Source of the DNA: Actinomadura mexicana
GTDB taxonomy: Bacteria > Actinomycetota > Actinomycetes > Streptosporangiales > Streptosporangiaceae
Direction: 5' to 3'
Length of the DNA: 39,425 bases
NCBI RefSeq assembly: GCF_900188105.1
Contig: NZ_FZNP01000033.1
Span: forward strand, 1 to 39,425
Below are positions 15,872 to 24,010 of this stretch, piece by piece (the first letter of the stretch is position 1; every line of letters starts with the position of its first letter). The translations under genes and the position numbers were made by a program. The notes under the pieces were generated by a model that was given only the letters and a program-made list of their open reading frames with translations, ran no database searches and had not been told where the DNA came from.

Positions 15872-17569
15872 TCAGGACGAGTCAGACACGGCCGGACCGT
15901 CGGATCGACCTCCGGGCTCCCCCGCACCGCCCGGTTCCGCGGCCTTTGCGCTCTTGGCCGCCTTCGCCAGCAGCAGCGCGCCGAACAGCAGCCTCCTGCT
16001 GCGTTTCAGCGGGCGCGGGAACCTCGCCCGCCCCGCCTCCGGCGCGGCCCGGGGAGCGGGCACCGCAGGACGCGCCTGCCGGCGGGGCGTGCCCAGCCGG
16101 GTCGGACGGCTCCGCCCGCGCAGCGTCACCGACCGTCCCACGTCCCACTCGTCGGACTCGGCGAGGTGCGCCAGCTCCAGGACGGTCGCCGAGGCGAGCA
16201 CCCGTCCCTTCTCGTCCTTGGCGAGGTCGCTGAGCCGGGCCGCCTCGTTCACCGGATCGCCGATCACCGTGTACTCGAACCGCTCCTCCGCGCCGATGTA
16301 CCCGGCGACGACCGGGCCCGCGGACACCCCGATCCCCGCGTCCAGCATCGGCACCTCGGCGCGCAGCCGCACCGCCAACTCGCGGGCCGCGCCGAGCGCC
16401 CCGCCGGCCGAGTCCTCCACCTGCGTCGGCGCCCCGAAGATCGCCAGCGCGGCGTCCCCCTCGAACTTGTTGATCCAGCCGCCGTGCTTGGCCACCGCCG
16501 ACACCACGACGCCGAAGAACCGGTTGAGCAGCCCCACCACCTCGTCCGGGCTGCGCGTGTCGGCCAGCCGGGTGGACCCGGTCAGGTCCACGAACAGCAC
16601 GGCCACCTCGCGCGTCTCACCGCCGAGCGTGACGACGCCGCGTTCCAGCGCCAGGTCGGCGACCTCCTCGCCGACATGCCGCCCGAACAGGTCGCGCAGC
16701 CACTCGATCTCGCGCAGCCCCGCGACCATGTGGTTGAACCCGGCCTGCAGCTGCCCGACCTCGCTCGCGTCGTACACGTCCACCTCGGCGCCGAGGTCCC
16801 CCCGCTCGACCTGCGCCATCCCGCTGCGCACCGCCTTGATCGGATCGGCGATCGCCCGCGTCGCCATGTAGATCACGCAGACCCCCGCGAGCAGCGCGGC
16901 GCCGCCGAGGCCGAGGATCGTGATCGCGAGCTGGGTGACGTTGATGTCCGGCGAGGCCAGCGCGGCGATCGCGACGCAGATCAGCCCGAACACCGGGATC
17001 GCCGTCCCGAGCGCCCAGGCGAGCATCACCCGCGTCGTCACCCCGGGCAGCCGCAGCCTCTTCGGACGCTCCGCGCCCAGCACCAGCGCCGCCGCCGGCC
17101 GCAGCAGCCGCTCCGACAGCAGGTAGACGATCGTGCAGGTCGTGCCCGCGCCGAGCAGGCACGTCAGCCCCGTCTTCACCGCCAGCCGTCCGGTGAACAG
17201 CACCAGGTCGAGCGCCGCCCAGCCGAGCGCGCCGACCGCCCACAGCGCCCCGACGAGCAGCGTCAGCCGCAGCGGCCCGAGCAGCACGGCCCGGCGCTGC
17301 CGCCGGTCGGGTTCTCCCCCGTCCCGGACGAACGTGACCACAGGACGCCAAAGCCACAGCCCGCACAGCAGCGCCGCCGGAGCCGCGACCACCGGATAGC
17401 TGAAGAACGCCACCGCGTTGACCAGATGCACGTAGTCGCGGTCGTCCAAAGGCGGATCGGGGACGACGAACGTCGCGAACAGCAGCATCACCAGCGAGCC
17501 GATGACGTTCGCGACACCCACCACGACCAGCAGGACCCACCGCACCCGGATCTCGAGCCTGCTGGTCAC
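15872..17569 (-). CDS. Membrane adenylate cyclase (HAMP + class III catalytic domain)
   Basis: The protein has about 565 residues. I chose GTG 17569, which follows GGAGG by five bases, over an ATG 13 codons upstream that has no RBS. About six membrane helices come first, then a HAMP region (ATRAIADPIKAVRSGMAQVE), then the catalytic domain at about residues 310-480. All key residues of an adenylate cyclase are present: metal Asp in VLFVDLTGS, adenine-binding Lys in INKFEGDAALAIFG, and Asp, Asn and Arg in VIGDPVNEAARL. The layout matches the mycobacterial Rv1318c/Rv3645 group. The basic, Pro/Ala-rich C-terminal tail is not conserved in that group. The protein makes cAMP from ATP at the membrane; its stimulus is unknown. 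Confidence 0.9.
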   Translation of the reverse strand: MTSRLEIRVRWVLLVVVGVANVIGSLVMLLFATFVVPDPPLDDRDYVHLVNAVAFFSYPVVAAPAALLCGLWLWRPVVTFVRDGGEPDRRQRRAVLLGPLRLTLLVGALWAVGALGWAALDLVLFTGRLAVKTGLTCLLGAGTTCTIVYLLSERLLRPAAALVLGAERPKRLRLPGVTTRVMLAWALGTAIPVFGLICVAIAALASPDINVTQLAITILGLGGAALLAGVCVIYMATRAIADPIKAVRSGMAQVERGDLGAEVDVYDASEVGQLQAGFNHMVAGLREIEWLRDLFGRHVGEEVADLALERGVVTLGGETREVAVLFVDLTGSTRLADTRSPDEVVGLLNRFFGVVVSAVAKHGGWINKFEGDAALAIFGAPTQVEDSAGGALGAARELAVRLRAEVPMLDAGIGVSAGPVVAGYIGAEERFEYTVIGDPVNEAARLSDLAKDEKGRVLASATVLELAHLAESDEWDVGRSVTLRGRSRPTRLGTPRRQARPAVPAPRAAPEAGRARFPRPLKRSRRLLFGALLLAKAAKSAKAAEPGGAGEPGGRSDGPAVSDSS

Positions 17570-17646
17570 GCGCGCCTCCGGAGGGAAGGAACCGCCATGA
17601 GGGATCATCCCACGGCGGGCGCCGTCCCGCCGTGGGATGCCCTCAC

Positions 17647-19068
17647 TCAGGCGCTCGTACTCTCCTCGGCCAGCGGAACGGGAACCCGCGCCTCCTGCGA
17701 GCTACGCCGGACGAACGGCCAGCAGACCACGACCAGCGCCCCCCAGGCGGCCATCACGTACAGCGCGATCCGCGTGTCGGCCTCCCACGCGATCGTCACC
17801 GTGACGAACGCGAAGAACGCCAGCACGGCCCAGTTCGTGTACGGCGCCCACGGCATCCGGTACGGCGCCTTCGGCAGCTCCCCGGCCGCCGACCGCCGCC
17901 GGTAGGCCATGTGCGCGAGCAGGATCACCGTCCACACCAGCAGCGCGCCCCCCGTCGACACGGACGTGATGTACTCGAACGCCTTGTCCGGCACGACCGC
18001 GTTGACGACCACGCCGATGCCCATGACCAGTGCGGAGATGACGACGGTCAGAACGGGCACACCGCGCCCGTTGAGCCGTCCGAGCACCTTCGGACCGTCC
18101 CCGTTGACCCCTGCGGTCCGCAGCATGCGGGACGTCGAGTAGAGCCCGCCCGCGTTGCAGGACGACAGCGCCGCCGTCAGCACCACGAAGTTGACGATGT
18201 CCGCCCCGCCCGGGATGCCGATCTGGTCGAACGCCAGGACGAACGGGCTCGCCCCGCCCTTGAACGCCGTCCACGGCACCACCGCGAGGATCACCAGCAG
18301 CGACCCCAGGTAGAACAGCGCGAACCGCACCGGCAGCGCGTTGATCGCCCGCGGGATGTTCTTCTCCGGGTCCTTGGCCTCGCTCGCCGTCACGCCCACC
18401 AGCTCGACGCCCAGGTAGGCGAACATCACCATCTGCAGCGTCATGATCGTGGCCCCGGCGCCCTCGGGGAACACGCCCCCGTGGTCCCACAGGTTCCCGA
18501 CCCGCGCGGTCTCTCCCGCGTCGCTGAACCCGAAGACCAGCACCCCGAGCCCGACCAGGATCATCATCACGATCGCCGCGACCTTGATCATCGCGAACCA
18601 GAACTCCAGCTCGCCGAAGAGCTTCACCGAGATCAGGTTCACCACGAACAGGACCACCAGCGCCACCAGCGCCGTCTGCCACTGCTCGACGCCCGGCCAC
18701 CACTTCTGGATGTACTTGCCGGCCGCGGTGAGCTCCGCCATCCCGGTCGTCACCCAGATGATCCAGTACGTCCAGGTCGTGGCGTAGCCCCAGAACGGCC
18801 CCAGGAACTCCCGGGCATACCCGGCGAACCCGCCCTCCGCCCGCCGGTACGTCAGCAACTCGCCGAGCGCCCGCATGACGAAGAACAGCGCCAGCCCCGC
18901 CACGGCGTACGTCAGGATCAGGCTGGGCCCGGCCTTGGCGATGTTCTCGCCGGCGCCCAGGAACAGCCCGGTGCCGATCGTCCCGCCGATGGCCAGCATC
19001 TGGATCTGGCGGGTCCCGAGCCCGCGTTGATAGTCCTCCGCGTTCTGGTCTGGGAGCTTCGCGACCAC
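17647..19068 (-). CDS. Amino-acid permease (APC superfamily)
   Basis: The protein has 473 residues with twelve predicted membrane helices. It starts at GTG 19068 behind GAGAGGAGG. The N-terminal motif GLGTRQIQMLAIGGTIGTGL is the substrate-binding first helix of the amino-acid-transporter (AAT) branch of APC permeases, and GELLTYRRAEGGFAGYAREF is the following loop. Related proteins take up basic, aromatic or small neutral amino acids or GABA together with protons. The exact substrate cannot be told. It stands alone, transcribed away from the tRNA genes. Confidence 0.88.
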   Translation of the reverse strand: MVAKLPDQNAEDYQRGLGTRQIQMLAIGGTIGTGLFLGAGENIAKAGPSLILTYAVAGLALFFVMRALGELLTYRRAEGGFAGYAREFLGPFWGYATTWTYWIIWVTTGMAELTAAGKYIQKWWPGVEQWQTALVALVVLFVVNLISVKLFGELEFWFAMIKVAAIVMMILVGLGVLVFGFSDAGETARVGNLWDHGGVFPEGAGATIMTLQMVMFAYLGVELVGVTASEAKDPEKNIPRAINALPVRFALFYLGSLLVILAVVPWTAFKGGASPFVLAFDQIGIPGGADIVNFVVLTAALSSCNAGGLYSTSRMLRTAGVNGDGPKVLGRLNGRGVPVLTVVISALVMGIGVVVNAVVPDKAFEYITSVSTGGALLVWTVILLAHMAYRRRSAAGELPKAPYRMPWAPYTNWAVLAFFAFVTVTIAWEADTRIALYVMAAWGALVVVCWPFVRRSSQEARVPVPLAEESTSA

Positions 19069-19239
19069 GCGGCCTCCTCTCTACAGCCGCCCCCGCAAGG
19101 GGGAACGGCGCCACCCTCCGATCACGCACGGTTGCGCAACCCGGACAGAGTAGGAGCCCCAAGCACAAACACGAAACACTCCTGTCCGCCCTGTTTCTCC
19201 CCGCCCGGATCGTCCCCTCACCCACCCGGGGTAATCGAG

Positions 19240-19269
19240 TTGGCGCCCCCCTCGGCCATCGCGTATGCT
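19240..19269 (+). promoter_or_regulatory. Possible promoter of the tRNA-Asp/tRNA-Phe pair
   Basis: TTGGCG (19240-19245) and TATGCT (19264-19269) are separated by 18 bases and lie about 70 bases upstream of tRNA-Asp. The -10 match is good and the -35 is partial. Confidence 0.4.
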
Positions 19270-19340
19270 CTCGGACGTCGCCAAGCGCCGGGAACACCGG
19301 CCAAGACACCCCTCCAGAGCCGCTAGGCTCGGAGACGCAA

Positions 19341-19415
19341 GGTCCTGTGGAGCAGCTAGGAGTGCTCGCCACCCTGTCAAGGTGGAGGCCGCGGGTTCAA
19401 ATCCCGTCAGGACCG
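19341..19415 (+). tRNA. tRNA-Asp (GTC)
   Basis: Acceptor arms GGTCCTG and CAGGACC pair. The anticodon stem CCACC/GGTGG encloses CTGTCAA, giving anticodon GTC. The T-arm reads GCGGG-TTCAAAT-CCCGT. CCA is encoded at 19416-19418. It lies 23 bases upstream of tRNA-Phe. Confidence 0.95.
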
Positions 19416-19438
19416 CCAGACGCGCCGACGCGCGTCCT

Positions 19439-19512
19439 GGGCAGGTAGCTCAGTCGGTACGAGCGTCCGCCTGAAAAGCGGAAGGTCGGCGGTTCGACCC
19501 CGCCCCTGCCCA
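19439..19512 (+). tRNA. tRNA-Phe (GAA), integration target
   Basis: Acceptor arms GGGCAGG and CCTGCCC pair. D-stem GCTC/GAGC. Anticodon stem TCCGC/GCGGA encloses CTGAAAA, giving anticodon GAA at 19473-19475. T-arm GGCGG-TTCGACC-CCGCC. CCA is not encoded. From the anticodon loop to the 3' end the gene is also the attachment core of the integrated elements, so insertion rebuilds an intact tRNA. Confidence 0.95.
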
Positions 19513-19515
19513 CCT
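19471..19515 (+). repeat. att copy 1 (within tRNA-Phe)
   Basis: A 45-base sequence starting CTGAAAAGCGG and ending CTGCCCACCT. It is identical to copies at 37067-37111 and 38052-38096, and the flanking bases differ on both sides. It spans the anticodon loop to three bases past the tRNA 3' end, as is normal for tyrosine integrases that use tRNA genes. Confidence 0.93.
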
Positions 19516-19530
19516 CACCAAGCAGCAACA

Positions 19531-19569
19531 AGAAGCGCCCGACCTGCAAGAACAGGTCCGGGCGCTTCT
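19531..19569. terminator. Hairpin downstream of tRNA-Phe / small gene
   Basis: Stem AGAAGCGCCCGACCTG with its complement (one bulged G) around the loop CAAGAA. It can end the tRNA transcript from the left and the small minus-strand gene from the right. Confidence 0.75.
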
Positions 19570-19618
19570 CTCGTCTGTCCGGCTGTGTCCGACCATCACC
19601 GGCCCTCGGCGAGCGTCT

Positions 19619-19637
19619 GTGCCGAATACGTGCCGAA
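19619..19637 (+). other. Candidate integrase arm-type sites, left end
   Basis: GTGCCGAA occurs twice with a period of 11 bases (19619-19626 and 19630-19637), 104 bases inside the left att core. The same octamer pair with the same period recurs just inside the right att (36972-36990). Function as arm-binding sites is inferred from this symmetry. Confidence 0.55.
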
Positions 19638-19648
19638 GACAGGGGCAT

Positions 19649-19685
19649 GCCCTCCGCCTGACCAACCTTCAGCCAGGCGGAGGGC
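19649..19685 (-). terminator. Hairpin with perfect 12-bp stem
   Basis: GCCCTCCGCCTG (19649-19660) pairs with 19674-19685 around a 13-base loop. It lies 38 bases after the stop of the small membrane-protein gene on the minus strand. Confidence 0.6.
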
Positions 19686-19722
19686 CAGCGCGTACGGCAA
19701 GGGTGTTGCTCACCTCGGCGCA

Positions 19723-19884
19723 CTAGTCACTTGCAAAGGCGTGCACTTCGTCACGAACGGCAGCGAACGCAACGCCGGCTACCGCAAGCACGGATACCAA
19801 GATGCACACGCGGCCGAGTCCGGACCAGCTACCGAGCGCTTCCTCAACTCCGAGGCGGACCGCCGGCCAACTTCCTCGGACCAT
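19723..19884 (-). CDS. Small single-pass membrane protein (53 aa)
   Basis: A short frame beginning MVRGSWPAVR holds one clear membrane helix (VCILVSVLAVAGVAFAAV, about residues 26-43) and ends VHAFASD. A very strong Shine-Dalgarno (AAAGGAGG) lies 12 bases before this ATG. An ATG five bases earlier sits at the ideal seven-base distance, but its frame ends after 36 residues in polar, low-complexity sequence, so I prefer the membrane-protein frame. Two hairpins follow. A similarly built gene with the same downstream hairpin lies at 20363-20536. The function is unknown; small membrane proteins near AICE ends may act in maintenance, entry exclusion or toxicity. Confidence 0.5.
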   Translation of the reverse strand: MVRGSWPAVRLGVEEALGSWSGLGRVCILVSVLAVAGVAFAAVRDEVHAFASD

Positions 19885-20058
19885 CCCATCTTTTTACCTC
19901 CTTTCAGGCACCAAAAAGACGCACCCGTGCAGCACGTCAACGGGAACAGGGCCTCTTAGTTGGGCTTCGAGGTCGCACCTGCCTGGCCAGGTTTTTCCCG
20001 CAACGCGTGCATGAGCGCGCCAAAGGCGAGCGTCTACTATTCGATTGTTTTCCATATT

Positions 20059-20077
20059 GCCCGATATCGCCCGATAT
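20059..20077. promoter_or_regulatory. Direct repeat GCCCGATAT x2 in an AT-rich promoter-like stretch
   Basis: Two copies of GCCCGATAT with a period of 10 bases lie in an AT-rich island (20030-20115) upstream of the small minus-strand gene at 19723-19884. They could be a regulator site at its promoter. Confidence 0.35.
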
Positions 20078-20251
20078 GCCAGGATCGGTATATTTCTTAC
20101 CAATAGAGTAGGGGCGAGGCCCCTATGCCGTTGATTATGTACTAGGAGTGCCTCAAGCGTGCCCAGTACTGGCGAGAAAGCGTCTGACCTGTAGGGTGGC
20201 GGATGCTACCAAAGAGAAGTTCGACGGCTTGTCGTCGCCCATCGCCCCCAA

Positions 20252-20358
20252 CAACAAGAAGAAGCGCCCGACCTGCAAGAACAGGTCCGGGCGCTTCTCT
20301 TGTCTGTCCGGCCGCCTCCGGCCATCACCGCCTCTCGGCGGCAGTCTGCGCCGAAGAC
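20252..20358 (+). repeat. Copy B of the ~110-bp repeat
   Basis: Partner of 19526-19640. It keeps the hairpin (20260-20298) and the GCCGAAGAC end directly after the stop of the small gene at 20363-20536, but no att core is beside it. Confidence 0.8.
20260..20298 (-). terminator. Hairpin downstream of the second small membrane-protein gene
   Basis: The same stem and CAAGAA loop as the hairpin at 19531-19569, located 65 bases after the gene's stop. Confidence 0.7.
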
Positions 20359-20362
20359 GGGA

Positions 20363-20536
20363 CTACTTCTTGCTCTTGCGCCGGCGTCGCCTCGGGGGCT
20401 CCCAGAGGTAGACCCGCACCGTGACCTCGACCCTCACCACGGCCACCCAGGCGAGAAGGGCCAGGTTGATCCCGAGCACGAGCGCCCAGGAGGGTGTCAG
20501 CATGGCGACACTTGTCACCGCTGCGAGTTGGACCAC
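20363..20536 (-). CDS. Small single-pass membrane protein (57 aa)
   Basis: It starts at GTG 20536, preceded by AAGGAGAGGAAGG. The open frame continues 20 codons upstream, but without an RBS. A membrane helix spans about residues 15-37 (SWALVLGINLALLAWVAVV), and the C-terminus is strongly basic (RRRRRKSKK), which predicts a cytoplasmic tail. The arrangement (one helix, then the shared hairpin) parallels 19723-19884, although the proteins are not clearly homologous. It is the last gene before the integrase terminator. No function can be assigned. Confidence 0.6.
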   Translation of the reverse strand: MVQLAAVTSVAMLTPSWALVLGINLALLAWVAVVRVEVTVRVYLWEPPRRRRRKSKK

Positions 20537-20663
20537 GTTCCTTCCTCTCCTTAGAGAGGCGCGCCACCAGGGACGAAGCTGACCACTTGCAGTCAAACGC
20601 TAAGTGGACCTACAGTACGAGTGTTCCTTAGTCCAGGTACATAGCGTTCCCTGGCGGCAACAA

Positions 20664-20708
20664 GGCCTTGCCTCTCCCAAGCGCTCCTACGCTGGAAGAG
20701 GCAAGGCC
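20664..20708. terminator. Hairpin after the integrase gene
   Basis: GGCCTTGCCTCT (20664-20675) pairs perfectly with 20697-20708 around a 21-base loop, 74 bases beyond the integrase stop. It could end the leftward operon. Confidence 0.6.
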
Positions 20709-20781
20709 TCAGCGCCACGTGCGCCGCAGGCTATCAAAACTTGAAGCCCTAAGCCGGAATGGTCTGTCCGATTTCCCTTTT

Positions 20782-22185
20782 TCAGACTTCCTTAAGGGCG
20801 GCTTCAATGCGTCGCTTCGCGATTTGGTGTTGGCCATCGACACACTTCGCGTAGACCCGAAGGAGCACTTCCACGCTGTGGCCTGCCCACTCGGCCACCT
20901 GCGTGGCTGGTACGCCCCCGTTGAGCCAGGTCGACACGCACGCATGACGGAGGTCGTACGGGCGCTTGGCGAGCGGCGAAGCGTACTCGGCGTCTGAGAG
21001 CGCAGCGAGGCGCGCACGGTCCCACACGCGCCGGTACGTGACGGTGGCCAGCTCTCCGCCACGCACACCGCAGAACACGCGCCCGCCGGGACCGGCACCA
21101 ACCGTGTTCAGATGACGCCGCAACATCCGGGTGAGCGGCGGCGCCACCGGGACGCGTCGCCACTCTCCCTCCCCGCGGCCCTTGAGACGGCGCACCTCAC
21201 GGCGGGCGCCATCATCGGTCCACTCCGCTCCGACCTCGGGCGAGGCGGTACAGAAACGCAGCTCACCCCAGCCGTCCGCAGGTTCCTGCCAGTTCTCGGT
21301 TTGCTCGTCCCAGACCAACTGGGGAAGAGTGACGTTCTCGCGGTGCAGGTTGACGGCCTCCTCAGGGCGTAGACCGGCGTAGTAGAGCACGGCGAAGAAT
21401 GCGGCGAGGCGCGGGCCGCTTGGCTGCTGTTCCTGAACGGCTTGCAGCAGGCGCCGAGCCTGGCCATGGTTGACGACCGATCGACGGTCGATCTCGGACG
21501 AGGCTTTGGGCGCCTTCCACTTGATGACCTTGACAGGATTGCGCGCCAACATGTTCAGTTCCAACGCGTATTCGCACGCGTTGTGGAGGATCGCGCGGTT
21601 GCGTTGGACGGTCGAGGGCGCGGCGAGTGACCCGTCAAGCAACGTCGCCGCGCGGTCGAGGACGGCCCGCATCACCTTTGGGTCGGCCAGCGCCGAGACT
21701 GGCTTGGTGTTGCGGGCCAACCACTTGAGGATCTGGGCGGCGTCTTCCGGGCAGTCCGCGCGGTTCTTGGTGTTGAATGCCCACCGCCGGAGCGCCGTAC
21801 GGATCTTCTTGTCAGCGGGTTTGCCCTTGTCGCTGGCAAGCATGGCCGGCATGACGGTAACGAGCGCCCACGCGGTGTTCGCTCGATGCTTGCCGGATGC
21901 GCTCTTCCATTTCATATCCACGTAGGACACGCAGAAGTCGTACCAAGACATGTCAGCGGCGGCCCGTCCCCACGCGACCGGTCGTCCGGTCGTGACGTCA
22001 AACGCCTCACCCTTGTTTGCCGCCGCACGCAACTCGGACTCGAAACTGACAGCCTGCGGACGCTTACGAAACGGTTCCTTCCACTGTTCACGACCGGTCT
22101 TCCAACGAACGGTGTACGTGGTGACCTTCTTGCCCTTGTAGACCTCCATCTTGTAGATACGGACGTCGTAGGTGATGTTCTCCAT
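20782..22185 (-). CDS. int: AICE tyrosine-type integrase
   Basis: The protein has 467 residues. ATG 22185 lies two bases after the excisionase stop. The N-terminal half contains an arm-binding-like beta region (DVRIYKMEVYKGKKVTTYTV) and the core-binding SAM-like helices. The catalytic domain shows the first Arg in YYAGLRPEEAV (near 273), the LRH box in RPYDLRHACVSTWL (near 408), the GHS motif in WAGHSVEVLL and the nucleophile Tyr in RVYAKCVD (near 445). It recombines the tRNA-Phe attB with the element's attP, and excises together with Xis. Its 3' end faces att copy 1, as in pSAM2-like elements. Confidence 0.92.
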   Translation of the reverse strand: MENITYDVRIYKMEVYKGKKVTTYTVRWKTGREQWKEPFRKRPQAVSFESELRAAANKGEAFDVTTGRPVAWGRAAADMSWYDFCVSYVDMKWKSASGKHRANTAWALVTVMPAMLASDKGKPADKKIRTALRRWAFNTKNRADCPEDAAQILKWLARNTKPVSALADPKVMRAVLDRAATLLDGSLAAPSTVQRNRAILHNACEYALELNMLARNPVKVIKWKAPKASSEIDRRSVVNHGQARRLLQAVQEQQPSGPRLAAFFAVLYYAGLRPEEAVNLHRENVTLPQLVWDEQTENWQEPADGWGELRFCTASPEVGAEWTDDGARREVRRLKGRGEGEWRRVPVAPPLTRMLRRHLNTVGAGPGGRVFCGVRGGELATVTYRRVWDRARLAALSDAEYASPLAKRPYDLRHACVSTWLNGGVPATQVAEWAGHSVEVLLRVYAKCVDGQHQIAKRRIEAALKEV

Positions 22186-22186
22186 C

Positions 22187-22384
22187 TCAGGCGACGTCCC
22201 TTCGCTCGCTCCACCACTCGTCAAGGTCTTCGCGGCTGACACGAATCTCGCCGTTGTCGATTTTGTAGCACTTCGGGGCAGTTCCCTTGGCGCGCCACTC
22301 GTAGAAGGTCGAACGCGAGACCTTGATTTCGGCGCACACCTCGGGGAGGGTAAGCATTTCCTTGGAACGGATTGCCGTTTTCAC
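22187..22384 (-). CDS. xis: Excisionase-like HTH protein
   Basis: The protein has 65 residues and starts at GTG 22384, with GAGG six bases upstream inside the repeated leader. It has a MerR-like winged HTH of the excisionase type: MLTLPEVCAEIKVSRSTFYE, WRAKGTAPKCYKI, GEIRVSREDLDEWW. It is translationally linked to the integrase gene, with stop and start two bases apart. Its expected role is to bend att DNA and direct the integrase toward excision. Confidence 0.88.
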   Translation of the reverse strand: MKTAIRSKEMLTLPEVCAEIKVSRSTFYEWRAKGTAPKCYKIDNGEIRVSREDLDEWWSERRDVA

Positions 22385-22390
22385 GGGCGA

Positions 22391-22463
22391 CCTCGTTTCA
22401 CGATGCGATCGGTCGGACAGTCAGCGGGTATCCAGCGGCGTGCTTGGTGGCTATGCGCCGGTC
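22391..22463 (-). promoter_or_regulatory. Repeated leader element, copy 1 (before xis)
   Basis: Read on the minus strand it contains the conserved GCCACCAAGCACGCCG, then TCCGACCGATC, then AAACGAGG, which doubles as the xis RBS. It begins at the stop codon of the helicase gene. The hairpin stem is weaker than in the other copies. Confidence 0.65.
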
Positions 22464-24010
22464 CCACAAAGGTCGGGGTGCACGAGGTAGGTGGGTGAGG
22501 GGCGGCGGCCAGGGCCGGTGCGTTCGGGGTCGGGTAGGCGGCGGATCCAGCCGTGTTGTTCCAGGAGGTCTAGGGGTGTCTCCAGGTCGGCGACTTTGGG
22601 GAACTTGGTGCGGGGCAGTTTGCTGAACAGTTGGCGGACGGTGAACCGTTCGGGCTTGGTGCGTTCGATCCAGGCGTGAATGTCGCGGGCGGCGTGCTGG
22701 TCGGGGTCGCTGCCCATGGCGTCGAATGTGGCGACGGCGTGGGCGGTGAAGTACTCCCCCAGTCGGATGGCGGCGCGCATGGTGTCGGCCTCGATCGGGG
22801 TGCGCCATCCGTCGTCAACGTGCGTGGCGAGGTGGAGGAGTCCAGCGATGCGGGCGACGGCGCCGACGTATTTGCCGGCCCAGTCGCCGAGGTGGCCGAG
22901 GTCGCCGGTTTCGGGATGCAGCCGGGGTTCAGTGCGGGTTTCGAGGGCGAGGAACTCGGCGTGCGCGTCCGGGGTGAGTTGCAGCCGGGCGGGGTCGTCC
23001 CAGTCGTACAGGGTGTTGACGAGGTTCTGTAGCTGGGTGTCGTAGCGGGAGACGACCTCGGCGGCCGGGGCGGGCGGGTTGATGCGGCGGCGGCCGATGT
23101 TGCTTTCCGGGAGGGCGTACAGCAGCCGTCCGAGCAACCCCTTGCCGCGGAATCCCGGCATCTTGGCAATGTCGGTGATGACCTCGGGCTGGATGGCCAG
23201 TCCGAGGGTGAGGGCGGCGTGTTCGACGTGTTCGGTAGGGCGGCCTTGCCGGTCGACACGCAGCATGTCGCCGGCGTGGCCTTTGAGGAACACCTCCATG
23301 TTGGGGGTCGAGGAGTAGCGGCCGGCGACGGTGGCGAAGATGCCGCCCTCGGCGGACAGCACGGCCAGCCGGCCGCCTTGTTCGGCCAGCAAGGATGCGG
23401 CCTTCTCGGGGGTGATGTCGTCGGCGACCAACCGCGGTAGGACCGGTACCTTGATGGCCTCTACCGCCATGGCGGCGTCGGTGGCGTCGGCGAGCTTGTC
23501 CGGGTCGCCGCCGGGCGTGCCCGATCCGGCGGCGACGCCGGCGGCCTTCTCAGCGGCGGCCTTGGCCACGCGGCGCGCCAACTCGGCCTCAACGATCCGG
23601 GGTTGGGTGCGTTCGGCCAGGTGGCGTTCGGCGTTGAGTAGGGGTTGGGTCATGGCGCGAAAGACAGCGGATTTGCGGGATCCGGGCGGCATCGCCACCA
23701 CGGTGAAGATGTTCACTGGCTCGACCCAGGTGCCGCGGACGTTGACGATGGCGCGGCCACCGGCAGCGGTAGACAGCGCGGCCAGCGCGAGGCAGCCGGC
23801 GAGGTCGATGGGGGTTTGGGTGAACTCGGCGACCGCGGTCGCCTGTTCACCGACCCAGTCGGGAAGCGCGTCCGCGGGGAAGGTGGGCAGGCGTTGCCGG
23901 GTGCCGAGGGGCACGGGCGCCTCCCACGCGGGCGTGGCGGGCTGGCCGTGAAGTTCGGCCAGCCGGGCGCCGGCGCCCGCGGCGGCGAGGATGCTGTCAG
24001 CGGCGGTCAC
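22451..24010 (-). CDS. DUF3987 helicase-like replication protein
   Basis: The protein has 519 residues. GTG 24010 overlaps the stop of the Prim-Pol gene (GTGA). The family's P-loop variant appears as PPGSRKSAVF (residues 108-117), and a Walker B-like acidic segment, GGRLAVLSAEGG, follows. The C-terminal region ends in a winged-helix-like part (FTVRQLFSKLPRTKFPKVAD). DUF3987 proteins pair with, or are fused to, primase-polymerases in plasmids and AICEs and are thought to load or unwind DNA. Together with the next gene it makes the element's replication module. The open frame further upstream (to 24940) is only the shadow of the Prim-Pol gene. Confidence 0.85.
   Translation of the reverse strand: MTAADSILAAAGAGARLAELHGQPATPAWEAPVPLGTRQRLPTFPADALPDWVGEQATAVAEFTQTPIDLAGCLALAALSTAAGGRAIVNVRGTWVEPVNIFTVVAMPPGSRKSAVFRAMTQPLLNAERHLAERTQPRIVEAELARRVAKAAAEKAAGVAAGSGTPGGDPDKLADATDAAMAVEAIKVPVLPRLVADDITPEKAASLLAEQGGRLAVLSAEGGIFATVAGRYSSTPNMEVFLKGHAGDMLRVDRQGRPTEHVEHAALTLGLAIQPEVITDIAKMPGFRGKGLLGRLLYALPESNIGRRRINPPAPAAEVVSRYDTQLQNLVNTLYDWDDPARLQLTPDAHAEFLALETRTEPRLHPETGDLGHLGDWAGKYVGAVARIAGLLHLATHVDDGWRTPIEADTMRAAIRLGEYFTAHAVATFDAMGSDPDQHAARDIHAWIERTKPERFTVRQLFSKLPRTKFPKVADLETPLDLLEQHGWIRRLPDPERTGPGRRPSPTYLVHPDLCGTGA

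Larger units (their letters stand above)
19526..19640 (+). repeat. Copy A of a ~110-bp repeat at the left end of the AICE
   Basis: This stretch is about 80 percent similar to 20252-20358. Both hold the same terminator hairpin, then CTGTCCGGC, a variable part, and GCCGAAGAC. Copy A also contains the paired GTGCCGAA sites, whereas copy B keeps only one degenerate one and has no att core beside it. Confidence 0.8.
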
